Source of the DNA: CAYYYP01 sp964475985
Lineage (GTDB): Bacteria; Bdellovibrionota; UBA1018; CAYHWW01
Length of the DNA: 29,645 nucleotides
Reading direction: 5' to 3'
Assembly (NCBI GenBank): GCA_964475985.1
Contig: CAYYYP010000046.1
Span: 1 to 29,645, forward strand
The notes under the pieces are model-generated. The model had not been told where the DNA came from. It made no database searches and worked only from the letters and a program-made list of their open reading frames with translations. The position numbers and the translations under genes were made by a program. The first letter of the stretch is position 1; the number at the start of each line of letters is the position of its first letter. Below, in pieces: positions 17,035 through 25,652 of the stretch.

Positions 17035-17786
17035 AGGGCATCCTTCATTTTTCGCGTAGCCGCCCGTAATCCAATAAATACCGATTCACAAACAATGCTA
17101 TGGCCGATGTTATACTCACGAATTTCTGGAAATTTTTGCGTTAATAAAGGGGCAATGTCATAATCAATGCCATGGCCCGCATGCAAAAGTAATTTTTGCC
17201 GCTGGGTTTCTTCAACTGCAGTTTTTAATCGGGCAAATTCCGAATTCAGCTTTACTTGGTTGTTTTGTTGAAACGCTAGACAAAGGGAGCCGGTGTGGAT
17301 TTCCACGGCCTTTGCGCCGAAGTCCGCAGAAAGTTTAATGTCTTGCGCATCGGGTTCGATGAAAAAGGAAACTAAGATTTCTTTCTTCGATAGAGTTTCC
17401 GTAAGTTGAGAAAGTAGAAGTTTTTTCGCCGAATGATTGAGAATGCCCTTAAGGTCTAGGCCACCCTCCGTCGTACGTTCTTCCCGCTTTTCTGGAACTA
17501 AACATACACTGTGGGGCTTTACCTGAGCTGCGAACTGAAGCATTTCTGCCGTAAGGGCAATTTCTAAATTCAATTCCACTTTAGGATGATTTTTGGTGAG
17601 GTGGTTCATAATGGCTACGACATTGGCATCTTGAATGTGTCGCCGGTCTTCCCTTAAATGAACCGTAATTTGGTGAGCACCGCCTTGGACTACTTCATCC
17701 GTTGCGCGCAATAAATCAGGATACTGGGTATCCCTCAGTCTCGCTAAAGTTGCGACGTGGTCTATGTTGACCCCAAGCCTTTTCAC
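17022..17786 (-). CDS. pdxJ: Pyridoxine 5'-phosphate synthase
   Basis: PdxJ condenses 1-deoxyxylulose 5-phosphate with 3-amino-2-oxopropyl phosphate in the DXP-dependent vitamin B6 pathway. The TIM-barrel landmarks are GVNIDHVATLARLR, ITVHLREDRRHI, ELNLEIALT, VCLVPEKREERTTEGGLDL, VSFFIEPD, LLHAGHGIDY and YNIGHSIVCESVFIGL. At 254 residues the length is normal. The start is GTG with GGGGAG 6 nt upstream, 2 nt after the glmM stop. The product, PLP, is the cofactor of the desulfurase encoded nearby, though nothing links their control. Confidence 0.96.
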   Translation of the reverse strand: MKRLGVNIDHVATLARLRDTQYPDLLRATDEVVQGGAHQITVHLREDRRHIQDANVVAIMNHLTKNHPKVELNLEIALTAEMLQFAAQVKPHSVCLVPEKREERTTEGGLDLKGILNHSAKKLLLSQLTETLSKKEILVSFFIEPDAQDIKLSADFGAKAVEIHTGSLCLAFQQNNQVKLNSEFARLKTAVEETQRQKLLLHAGHGIDYDIAPLLTQKFPEIREYNIGHSIVCESVFIGLRAATRKMKDALWPS

Positions 17787-17788
17787 GG

Positions 17789-19210
17789 TTAGCTCCCCAA
17801 AGCTTTCTGAATGCTTGAACCAATTTTTTTAGCAAGGGTCTGGATCTCGTGGTGATCTACTCCTTCCACTAGCACCCTGGCCAGAGGTTCGGTGCCCGAA
17901 AGACGCACAAAAACCCTGCCTTTTTTACCAAGTGCTTCCACGGCAGTTTTAATTTCTGCCTGCACTTCAAACAGGTTTTCCAGCGGCTCACGCCGCACAA
18001 TGGGAATGTCCTCCCTCACCTGTGGCAAAAGGGAGATGCACTTTTTCAACTCAGAAAGTTTTTGACCTTTGCGTTTTAAAATCTCAAGGACCTTGAGTGC
18101 CGCGATCACTCCATCCCCGGTGGTTGAGTAATCCAAGAATACGAGGTGACCTGATTGCTCGCCGCCTAGGTTTAAGCCATCCCGGCGCATGGCTTCGACC
18201 ACATAACGATCACCCACGTTCGCCCGCACCACAGAAATACCCGCCTGATTTAGACCCATTTCAAAACCGTAGTTTGACATGGGGGTCGCCACCACCGTGT
18301 TTTTTTGAAGAATACCCTGCTCTTTCATGTGCAGAGCACACATGGCCATAAGCACATCGCCATCGATGACTTCGCCATTCTCATCGGCGAAAATAACGCG
18401 GTCACCATCACCGTCTAAGCTTATGCCTAAGTCCGCCCGATATTCTAAAGTTGCGGCGGCAATGCTTTCGGGAAAAAGCGCGCCACACTTAGCGTTAATG
18501 TTCAATCCCGTAGGATTTACGCCCCGGCGAATGACTTCCGCGCCAAGCTCTTCGAATACGAGAGGAGCTCCTTTATAAAAGGCGCCATTTGCGCAATCTA
18601 GGACGATGCGCAGGCCTTGCAAATCAAGATCCTTAGGAAATGCATTTTTGAGATGCACGATATAGCGACCCAGAGCATCGTCAATCCGTTGGGCCCGGCC
18701 AACATTTTCCGCAACGGGACGAATTTTTTCCAGGTCATCGCTATAAACTAGTCTTTCAATTTCGTTTTCAAGTTCATCGGCTAACTTAAAACCATCTTCT
18801 CCGAAGATTTTAATCCCGTTGTCATAAAAAGAATTATGACTTGCGGAGATTTGAATTCCAGCGTCACAGCGCATGCTCTGAGTAAGAAATGCAATGCCTG
18901 GCGTGGGCATGGGACCGATCAACAGGACATCTACGCCCATGCTGCAAATGCCTGAGGCCAGCGCCATTTCAATCATGTAACCGGAGATCCGGGTATCTTT
19001 GCCAATGAGGATTTTAGGCCGTCGTTTGCGGGATAAATTGGATTGCCCAAGCCTTGAAATTCCTTCACTGCGGTTCCGAAAAAGGTGCGCCGTTGCCCGC
19101 CCAACCTGCATGATCAGTTCGCCCGTCATCGGGTATTCGTTGGCCAGGCCGCGAATTCCATCGGTACCAAAAAGCTTTTGTGTTTTGTGGGAGTTAGCCA
19201 TAACCGTCAC
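17789..19210 (-). CDS. glmM: Phosphoglucosamine mutase
   Basis: GlmM converts glucosamine 6-phosphate to glucosamine 1-phosphate for UDP-GlcNAc, the precursor of peptidoglycan and LPS. The active-site serine is Ser124 in ISASHN, the metal loop is DGDGDR, the sugar-binding loop is GGEQSGH, and the phosphate-binding loop reads RLSGTEPLARV (most GlmM have RPSGTEP). At 473 residues it is about 25 longer than usual; the extra part is the basic loop GISRLGQSNLSRKRRP near residues 50-65. The start is GTG at 19210 with GGA 5 nt upstream; ATG at 19201 is possible. It follows cdaR, and in Bacillota CdaA, CdaR and GlmM form a physical complex. Confidence 0.95.
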   Translation of the reverse strand: MTVMANSHKTQKLFGTDGIRGLANEYPMTGELIMQVGRATAHLFRNRSEGISRLGQSNLSRKRRPKILIGKDTRISGYMIEMALASGICSMGVDVLLIGPMPTPGIAFLTQSMRCDAGIQISASHNSFYDNGIKIFGEDGFKLADELENEIERLVYSDDLEKIRPVAENVGRAQRIDDALGRYIVHLKNAFPKDLDLQGLRIVLDCANGAFYKGAPLVFEELGAEVIRRGVNPTGLNINAKCGALFPESIAAATLEYRADLGISLDGDGDRVIFADENGEVIDGDVLMAMCALHMKEQGILQKNTVVATPMSNYGFEMGLNQAGISVVRANVGDRYVVEAMRRDGLNLGGEQSGHLVFLDYSTTGDGVIAALKVLEILKRKGQKLSELKKCISLLPQVREDIPIVRREPLENLFEVQAEIKTAVEALGKKGRVFVRLSGTEPLARVLVEGVDHHEIQTLAKKIGSSIQKALGS

Positions 19211-19231
19211 ATCATTCCAAAGCCTTAGGAT

Positions 19232-20212
19232 TTAATAAAGCACTACTTTCACCTTGGGCAGGGTTACTTTGAGTTCCTTAAGCAAAGGTTCGATGCGTTT
19301 TGGGAAGGCTGCTTTAGCCTCCACCTCAAAAACCCCGTCGCCCTCCGAATTTAAATCAATTTCAAGTACGATGTGATCCTGTTGCAAACGTTTCATAAGG
19401 GATTGAATGACGTTGGTGGGCCCGTTGAAAAAAATGCTTGCGTCCTTTGTGAGAACTTTGTGTTTCCTCTGAGTTAAAACTTTTATTTTGAGGTTTCTTA
19501 CCCGCAGGGACTGCTGAGTTACAGTTACCGAGTACTTTATGCGGGGAAAAGGGCCTTCTAGCCGCAGGCGGGAGTGTTGCGACAAATCCAGGCTAATTTC
19601 CCTTTCACCGGAGTCGTGTAAAAGTCCAAGGTCAAAGGGAGTGGTCAGGACCTCTGAAACTTGCGAAAGCTCGCTGCTCCCACCTTTTAAAGTCACGGTA
19701 TCCGTCTCAAGCTCGATGGAATTAATGATATGGCCAGGCAGCGGATGCCCCACGGTGACCAAACGTACAGGCACTTCCTTAAGTTTCATTTCCTCAAGCT
19801 GAACGGAAATGGCCGCCGGATTGATGAAAAGAACCTTCACGCCCAGGGGGACTTGAATATTATCCGTAAAAAAGCGATAGGTCGTGCGGCCGGGTTTTGC
19901 GTTCTGCAGATTGACCCGGATTGGATTGTCTCTACGATTTAAAATGTTTCGCAGAAAGGCCTTGGGGCCAGAAATCCGGAAGGCTACTTTATCCGGGAGT
20001 TCGTTGACCACCACGAGATCAGATGGGGTTTGAATTTCAAGCGCAACCTCTTTGGTGACTTCAACGTTACGGCTGCCCAGAACGATGAACCAAAGTAAAA
20101 CGGCAATCAAGAAACTAAGGACTTTAAGGCCTAAATTAAGCGAAAGTTTCGTGAACCAGTAGGGCAATCCCCATTTGGCAAGCCATCGATGAAGCGGCGT
20201 CATGGGGCTCAT
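19232..20212 (-). CDS. cdaR: YbbR-domain protein, CdaR-like regulator of c-di-AMP synthase
   Basis: One transmembrane helix (about residues 26-47, LGLKVLSFLIAVLLWFIVLGS) anchors an extracytoplasmic region built of YbbR-type beta domains. In Bacillota, CdaR binds CdaA and modulates c-di-AMP production. The 326-residue size suggests about three YbbR repeats, with recurring valine-rich strands such as LPDKVAFRISGP and TVTLKGGSSEL. The start overlaps the cdaA stop by 4 nt, so the two are made together. Function in this organism is inferred from synteny and fold. Confidence 0.9.
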   Translation of the reverse strand: MSPMTPLHRWLAKWGLPYWFTKLSLNLGLKVLSFLIAVLLWFIVLGSRNVEVTKEVALEIQTPSDLVVVNELPDKVAFRISGPKAFLRNILNRRDNPIRVNLQNAKPGRTTYRFFTDNIQVPLGVKVLFINPAAISVQLEEMKLKEVPVRLVTVGHPLPGHIINSIELETDTVTLKGGSSELSQVSEVLTTPFDLGLLHDSGEREISLDLSQHSRLRLEGPFPRIKYSVTVTQQSLRVRNLKIKVLTQRKHKVLTKDASIFFNGPTNVIQSLMKRLQQDHIVLEIDLNSEGDGVFEVEAKAAFPKRIEPLLKELKVTLPKVKVVLY

Positions 20213-21021
20213 AATTCAACCTCATTTTTTGCGGTTTCCCGAGTATCGGGTTGATCCGCCAATTCCAATGCAACGGAAAGGTGGGCTCGTAGTTCTTCTT
20301 CCGTTAGGCTCTCTTTAAGTTTTCCATCTAGGACAAAATGCGCGGCACCTGCTTCTTCGGAAACTAAAATTACGATGGCGTCGGTTTCTTCACTGAGCCC
20401 CAGGGCCGCCCGGTGCCGAGTACCTAAATTACGGCTGATATTTGGATCTTTAGAAAGCGGTAAAAAACATCCGGCCGCCGCAACCCTAGCGTTGCTAATG
20501 ATAACCGCACCATCATGCATGGGACCCGACGTCACAAAAATACTAAAAAGGAGCTCCGACTTTACGTGGGCGTCAATGGCGGAACCGGTGTCGATAAAAT
20601 TCTTAAGCCCGGTTTCTCGTTCGATGACAATCAAAGCGCCAATGCGGTTTTTGGCCAGTTGAACGGCCGCACGGGCGATCTCATCGATCATCTGTCGCTC
20701 TTCTTCCTCTGCCGCCGATGAGAAGAACGGGTTTTTGCCCACGTGGGTTAACGCTCTGCGTAAATCGTCTTGAAAAAGGACGACCACAATGAGGATCAAG
20801 GAATCAAAAAAGTAGGAGAGTAACCAGTGGAGCGTGAACAGTTCAAGCCGTAAAGACAATACAAAGGCCAAGCCCAAGACCCCAAGCCCCGTCAGCATCT
20901 GCACCGCCCGAGTGCCACGAATCAGGAGCAGGAGTCGGTAGACGATCAAAGAAACCAGAACGATATCCAGGGCGTCCAGGGGGCGAAAACTCGCGCCAAT
21001 GATAGAAAAAAGCTCCGTCAT
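20209..21021 (-). CDS. cdaA: Membrane diadenylate cyclase CdaA
   Basis: CdaA makes cyclic di-AMP from two ATP at the inner membrane. Three hydrophobic helices occupy about the first 80 residues, followed by a DisA_N domain with the two catalytic motifs DGA (in MHDGAVII) and RHR (in LGTRHRAALG). From the ATG at 21021 the protein is 270 residues, matching Bacillus CdaA (273). An in-frame TTG at 21069 would add 16 residues but has no ribosome site. It heads the operon cdaA-cdaR-glmM-pdxJ-acpS-nnr-tsaE. c-di-AMP is absent from most Proteobacteria such as E. coli, so this module helps place the organism. Confidence 0.95.
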   Translation of the reverse strand: MTELFSIIGASFRPLDALDIVLVSLIVYRLLLLIRGTRAVQMLTGLGVLGLAFVLSLRLELFTLHWLLSYFFDSLILIVVVLFQDDLRRALTHVGKNPFFSSAAEEEERQMIDEIARAAVQLAKNRIGALIVIERETGLKNFIDTGSAIDAHVKSELLFSIFVTSGPMHDGAVIISNARVAAAGCFLPLSKDPNISRNLGTRHRAALGLSEETDAIVILVSEEAGAAHFVLDGKLKESLTEEELRAHLSVALELADQPDTRETAKNEVEL

Positions 21022-21176
21022 GCTTTTTATTCTCAGCGGAAATCGAAGCGTTTGGGAAGAAGAATTCAAAAATATCGGTCATATATAAACTTTTTAAATT
21101 TAATGGCCAGCGGCCTTGCGAAATGGTCGTTAAGTTTTGGTTTCAAAATACCGATGTATTAAAGAGAAAATTCCCT

Positions 21177-22364
21177 ATGAAAAAACCATTAGAAAAATTT
21201 CCGTTGCCCATCGCCCTTCCCTCAGACGGGATTTTTGACCTGCCGCTCTTCCAAGCGTTTGTGAATAGCCTACCCCTGGCAGTTTTTTGCAAAGACTACT
21301 CAAACCCCGATAACCGTGGGCGACTCATTTTATGGAATCATGTTGCAGAGGAACTTTGGGGCCTTGCAGCAAAGGATGTTTTAGGACGTTCAGATTTCGA
21401 TTTTTTCCCTAAGGATCAGGCGGAATTTTTTCAGAAAAAGGATCTCGAAACTTTGGCCACCCATAAGCTGGTACTCATTCCGGAAGAACCTACCTCCAGC
21501 GCAGTCATGGGAGAACGAATCGTGCGCACATGGAAGGTACCCTTAATCAGTGAAGAAGGTGAACACCGTCGCATCCTGATCGGTATCAGTCAGGACATCA
21601 CAGAAATCAAAAAACTTGAAATTGAACTTGAACAAGAGCGTGCGAAATCCATCACCAACGCCAAACTCGCCGCCATCGGTGAGGTTGCCAGCGGAGTTGC
21701 CCACGAGATTAACAATCCACTTGCGATCATCCTTGGTCATTTGGAAAAGCTTAAGAAATTGCTAAAGTCTCCCGAAATTGACCCAAAATACTTTGCAAAC
21801 TCGGTAGACAAGATGATTCAGACGACGGGTCGCATTGCCAGCATTGTACGGGGGCTCAAAACCTTCGCGAGGGATGGCTCCCAGGAATCTTTTCGAGACT
21901 CAAGTTTGGGAGAAATTTTTCAAATTACTTTAGATTTGTGTGCCGAACGCATGCACAAAGAGGAAATTGAATTTGCGTTGGAGTTGCATGATGAAAATTT
22001 TCAACTGCATTGCAACTCCACTCAAGTGAGCCAAGTGATTTTAAATCTCATCAATAACGCAAGATACGCCATCAAAGCTCTTCCTGAAAAATGGATTCGC
22101 ATCAAATCCAGCGTTACAGATCAGGGCCTAGAGATTCTAGTCACAGATAGTGGCAAAGGGATTCCGGAAACTGCGCAAAAGAAGCTTTTTCAACCGTTTT
22201 TTACAACTAAATCCGTAAATGAGGGTACGGGGCTTGGCCTCAGTATTTCTAAAGCCATCATGCAAAAACATGAGGGAACCCTAGACTACGTTCCGGACGC
22301 GCCCCATACGACATTTCGAATGACAATTCCGCTAGTGGACTTGGATAAAAAAGCTGCAGCTTGA
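21177..22364 (+). CDS. Soluble PAS-domain sensor histidine kinase
   Basis: This is a cytoplasmic two-component sensor with no transmembrane segment. From the ATG at 21177, a PAS domain covers about residues 25-145 (LWNHVAEELWGLAAKDVLGRSDFDFFP is typical). HisKA follows with phospho-acceptor His176 in GVAHEINNPL, then HATPase_c with an N box (NLINNARYAI), G1 (DSGKGIP), an F box (FFTTK) and G2 (GTGLGLS). There is no receiver domain and no response regulator gene beside it, so it is an orphan kinase. An upstream ATG at 21123 would add 18 residues but lacks a ribosome site. It sits alone on the plus strand between cdaA (divergent) and ftsH (convergent, 15 bp apart). The signal and partner are unknown. 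Confidence 0.92.
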   Translation: MKKPLEKFPLPIALPSDGIFDLPLFQAFVNSLPLAVFCKDYSNPDNRGRLILWNHVAEELWGLAAKDVLGRSDFDFFPKDQAEFFQKKDLETLATHKLVLIPEEPTSSAVMGERIVRTWKVPLISEEGEHRRILIGISQDITEIKKLEIELEQERAKSITNAKLAAIGEVASGVAHEINNPLAIILGHLEKLKKLLKSPEIDPKYFANSVDKMIQTTGRIASIVRGLKTFARDGSQESFRDSSLGEIFQITLDLCAERMHKEEIEFALELHDENFQLHCNSTQVSQVILNLINNARYAIKALPEKWIRIKSSVTDQGLEILVTDSGKGIPETAQKKLFQPFFTTKSVNEGTGLGLSISKAIMQKHEGTLDYVPDAPHTTFRMTIPLVDLDKKAAA

Positions 22365-22379
22365 GAAACTCAGTCCGCC

Positions 22380-24308
22380 CTACGCTGGAGCAGTGCTAGG
22401 ATCACCCACGGGACCGATGACTCCACCCGGACCAGTGTTTGAGGACTCCGTGTTACCGGCAGGACCCGCAGCCAATGGAACTGGCCTCGAGATCGCCTCA
22501 CCACGAATTAGGGTGTCAACTTCAGAACCATCAATGCTTTCATATTCAAGCAATGCTTTTGCAATTTTATGAAGCGACTCGACATTGGTTTCAAGCAAGT
22601 TTCTGGCGTTCCGATAGTTGCGCTCAACGATATCCCTGACTTCTTTATCAATCAGGCGGGAAGTTTCCTCGCTAAAGTCTCGTTGCTGGGCAATTTCGCG
22701 GCCTAAAAACAGCGGCTGCTCACTTTGACCGTAGGTCAACGGGCCTAAAGCATCACTCATGCCCCACTCACAAACCATGCGTCTAGCAAGGTCCGTAGCG
22801 CGTTCGATGTCATTTCCCGCACCGGTGGTCTTTTGATTAAAGATGAGTTCTTCGGCAATACGACCGCCCATTAAAAACGCGATGGTGTTTTCAGCCTTGT
22901 CTTTCGTAAGACTTAAACGGTCTTCGTTAGGTAAGGTCTGCGTTACGCCAAGGGCCATCCCTCGCGGAATGATGGTGACTTTATGAATTGGATCTAACCC
23001 CTTCAAAAGTTTTCCAACCAACGTATGACCAGCCTCGTGATACGCCGTGTTCTTTTTTTCTTCATCCGAAAGAACCATGCTTTTTCGTTCGCGACCCATG
23101 AGAACCTTGTCTTTTGCGGCTTCAAAATCCCGCATTTCAAGGTACTTTTTATTGTCCCGTGCAGCCAGAAGCGCAGCCTCGTTCACTAAGTTTTCAAGGT
23201 CTGCGCCGGCAAACCCAGGTGTTCCGCGAGCAATAACCTCAAGATTTACATCAAGAGATAAAGGTGTCTTTCGGCTATGAACCGTTAAAATTTCAAGCCT
23301 GCCTTTGATGTCAGGTTTAGGGACAAATACTCGGCGATCAAAACGACCGGGCCTTAAGAGAGCTGGATCAAGCACGTCCGGACGATTTGTAGCCGCAACT
23401 AGAATTACGCCCTCGGTACTTTCAAAACCGTCCATCTCAACTAAAAGTTGATTTAAGGTTTGCTCTCGTTCGTCGTGACCACCACCAAGACCTGCGCCTC
23501 GGTGACGGCCCACAGCATCGATTTCATCAATAAAAATGATACAAGGAGCATGCTTTTTACCCTGTTCAAAAAGGTCACGCACCCTAGATGCGCCCACACC
23601 CACGAACATTTCTACGAAATCGGATCCTGAGATGGAAAAGAAAGGTACGCCCGCTTCTCCGGCGATGGCCCGAGCAAGTAAGGTTTTTCCAGTTCCAGGA
23701 GAACCCATAAGCAGAACACCCTTAGGGATTCTGCCGCCTAATTTTGTGAACTTTTTAGGGTCTTTCAAGAATGAGATGATCTCTTGAAGTTCTTCCTTAG
23801 CCTCTTCAACTCCCGCAACATCTTTAAAAGTGACCTTCTTAGTATGTTCGGTAATGAGTCGAGCACGCGATTTTCCAAAGCTCATGGCCTTGCCGCCACC
23901 CACTTGGATTTGACGCATAAAAAGGAAAAACACGAAAAACAAAAGGAGCATAGGGAACCAGGAAATGAGGATTTGTTGCCAAAAAGGCGTCTTTTCTGCT
24001 GGTTCGTAATTAGGCGTAATTCCGTTTTCTTCAAGAATTTGAAAAACTCGGTTCGCCGCACCTTCACCCGGACCAGATGTTTCAAAGAACTTTTTACCTT
24101 CAGCTGCTGGAGCTTTATAGCTGCCAACAATAAGGTTGTTGCCTTTGAAGGTAACGTCCGCGACTTTATGTTCCTTTACCAAGGTTACAAATTCGCTGAA
24201 CTTGATTTCCTGGCTATGACGACTTCCGGGATCAAAAACTTTAAAGAGACTGGCAAACATTAGGATCAGGACGATCCAGAGGGCCACGGTTTTGTGGGAT
24301 TGCTTCAT
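22380..24308 (-). CDS. ftsH: ATP-dependent zinc metalloprotease FtsH
   Basis: FtsH is a membrane-anchored AAA+ protease that degrades misfolded membrane proteins and regulatory proteins such as LpxC and heat-shock sigma factors in enterics. Helices at about 8-24 and 110-131 flank a periplasmic domain. Walker A is GSPGTGKT (202-209), Walker B is IIFIDEID (about 257-264), the second region of homology contains PGRFDRR (320-326), and the zinc site is HEAGH (424-428). The 642-residue protein ends in a glycine- and proline-rich tail. AAAGG lies 8 nt before the ATG. It is downstream of tilS with a 116-bp gap, the order seen in many bacteria. Confidence 0.97.
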   Translation of the reverse strand: MKQSHKTVALWIVLILMFASLFKVFDPGSRHSQEIKFSEFVTLVKEHKVADVTFKGNNLIVGSYKAPAAEGKKFFETSGPGEGAANRVFQILEENGITPNYEPAEKTPFWQQILISWFPMLLLFFVFFLFMRQIQVGGGKAMSFGKSRARLITEHTKKVTFKDVAGVEEAKEELQEIISFLKDPKKFTKLGGRIPKGVLLMGSPGTGKTLLARAIAGEAGVPFFSISGSDFVEMFVGVGASRVRDLFEQGKKHAPCIIFIDEIDAVGRHRGAGLGGGHDEREQTLNQLLVEMDGFESTEGVILVAATNRPDVLDPALLRPGRFDRRVFVPKPDIKGRLEILTVHSRKTPLSLDVNLEVIARGTPGFAGADLENLVNEAALLAARDNKKYLEMRDFEAAKDKVLMGRERKSMVLSDEEKKNTAYHEAGHTLVGKLLKGLDPIHKVTIIPRGMALGVTQTLPNEDRLSLTKDKAENTIAFLMGGRIAEELIFNQKTTGAGNDIERATDLARRMVCEWGMSDALGPLTYGQSEQPLFLGREIAQQRDFSEETSRLIDKEVRDIVERNYRNARNLLETNVESLHKIAKALLEYESIDGSEVDTLIRGEAISRPVPLAAGPAGNTESSNTGPGGVIGPVGDPSTAPA

Positions 24309-24424
24309 TGAGTCTACCTTTCTGTAAATTTACGACAAACTCGAATAGAGGATAACACGTCTTCAGAAGTTTAGTCACCCTAGACTCCATGCATTATGTA
24401 GATAAAGTTTTTTGCGTAAGGCGC

Positions 24425-25447
24425 TTAAATTTCTTCCAAGGAAATTTTCGCAATTAAAGTGCAGGATGGGGAATATATTTCCACTCCGGTTTTTTTTTGC
24501 ACCACGATTTTGACATCGCCCGGAAACTGCACATGACGACGCACTCCGTCACCAAGTTTTGCTTTTTTTACGCTGAAAAAAAGGGTTTCCCAGTGACTTT
24601 TTCTCAGCCGAGCTTTTTGAGAGGAGGAAAGATGAATTTCTAAAGCTGATTTTAATTTTTCAGTATTTTGATCTTGGTTTCTAAGCTCCTTAAAGAAACT
24701 TAAAATATGATCGTTGGAGTTTCGATTCAGCTTTTCAAATAGTGGTAAAATTTCGGATCGAATAATATTGCGATTGGTTATAGGAAGAGCATTGGTTGGG
24801 TCTTCAAAAATAGGCGTTTTCCAAAACCTTGCGGATTCAATTAAGCTATTTTTCGGTAAGTTAAGGAAAGGACGAAAGAGTTCAAATGATGCTTCGTCGT
24901 CTTTCGAACCCTCTACAACGCGGGATGTTTGAATTCCCCGGATCGATGATGGATGAGCTCCGCGAAGGAGCCGCATGAAGTAGGTTTCAAGGTCATCGTC
25001 TGCATGATGGGCTTGCAGCAGAATTGGTAAACGCTCTTTTGGGTCGGAAACGCCAAGACGTGAGCAGCGAACCTTTTTAATGAGCCGAGAGAATGCATGG
25101 TATCTCAGTTCCCGTAATTTCATTTCACTTTGGGGGGCTGAGATTTCTAAGGTCTCACTTTGGAAGCTAAAACCTAAATCTTTACAAAAAAGCCTTACCC
25201 CTTCTTCATTTCGTTCGGAGGCCTCATGCTGCCGATGGTTCACGTGAAAAATAAAAATTTTGTTGGGTGAGATGATCGGTTCCGTTTTTAAAAATTCAAA
25301 CACTGCCTGAGTAAGGACCATGGAGTCGACTCCGCCCGAACATGCGATGGCAAGAAACGGCCGCCCAACTACACCCCGGAGATGTTCACGCATAGCCTTT
25401 AAAACTAGGGTTTCCGGCCGGTTTTTTTGCGAGCAAGGAGCCGCCAT
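24425..25447 (-). CDS. tilS: tRNA(Ile)-lysidine synthase
   Basis: TilS changes C34 of tRNA-Ile(CAU) to lysidine, switching its decoding from AUG to AUA. The PP-loop is SGGVDS (37-42). Other landmarks are FHVNHRQH, QAHHADDDLETYFMRLLRG and EDPTNALPITNRNIIRSEILP. At 340 residues it is shorter than E. coli TilS (432) and has only a small C-terminal region. AGGAAAA lies 5-6 nt before the ATG. A tRNA gene with anticodon CAT stands 128 bp away, divergently oriented. Confidence 0.95.
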   Translation of the reverse strand: MAAPCSQKNRPETLVLKAMREHLRGVVGRPFLAIACSGGVDSMVLTQAVFEFLKTEPIISPNKIFIFHVNHRQHEASERNEEGVRLFCKDLGFSFQSETLEISAPQSEMKLRELRYHAFSRLIKKVRCSRLGVSDPKERLPILLQAHHADDDLETYFMRLLRGAHPSSIRGIQTSRVVEGSKDDEASFELFRPFLNLPKNSLIESARFWKTPIFEDPTNALPITNRNIIRSEILPLFEKLNRNSNDHILSFFKELRNQDQNTEKLKSALEIHLSSSQKARLRKSHWETLFFSVKKAKLGDGVRRHVQFPGDVKIVVQKKTGVEIYSPSCTLIAKISLEEI

Positions 25448-25527
25448 GGGAGTTTTCCTACATGAGATGAATGCTTTGAGGGAAAAAATCTTAAACTGAC
25501 TCCTTCAGAAAGACCTCCAATTTTTGG

Positions 25528-25557
25528 TTGAAGTGGTGTATCTCCTCTGACTATTGT
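25528..25557 (+). promoter_or_regulatory. Candidate promoter of tRNA-Met
   Basis: TTGAAG and TATTGT (4 of 6 each) are separated by 18 bp. Transcription would begin about 12 nt before the mature tRNA 5' end. The surrounding tilS-tRNA gap holds no other feature I can support. Confidence 0.35.
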
Positions 25558-25575
25558 TGTTTTACCGAAAAACGT

Positions 25576-25652
25576 GGCTGGGTAGCTCAGATGGTTAGAG
25601 CGGCGGATTCATAACCCGCAGGTCGGCGGTTCGATCCCGCCCTCAGCCACCA
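25576..25652 (+). tRNA. tRNA-Met (anticodon CAT), probable elongator; element attachment site
   Basis: The acceptor stem GGCTGGG pairs with CTCAGCC, followed by discriminator A and an encoded CCA. The anticodon loop is TTCATAA, giving CAT; the last pair of that stem is an A-C mismatch (31-39). The T arm GGCGG-TTCGATC-CCGCC is perfect. Pair 4-69 is T-A as in E. coli elongator tRNA-Met, whereas tRNA-Ile(CAU) has C-G there, so I favour Met over the TilS substrate without excluding it. An initiator is unlikely because the 1-72 pair is intact. The adjacent recombinase gene ends inside the last 10 bases. Confidence 0.93.

Noticed and set aside
22365..22379. Terminator between the histidine kinase and ftsH
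   Set aside because: Only 15 bp separate the convergent stops and no stem with a T-run is visible.
23784..24263. 159-residue plus-strand ORF
   Set aside because: It is antisense to ftsH, whose motifs are complete; composition is that of a shadow frame.
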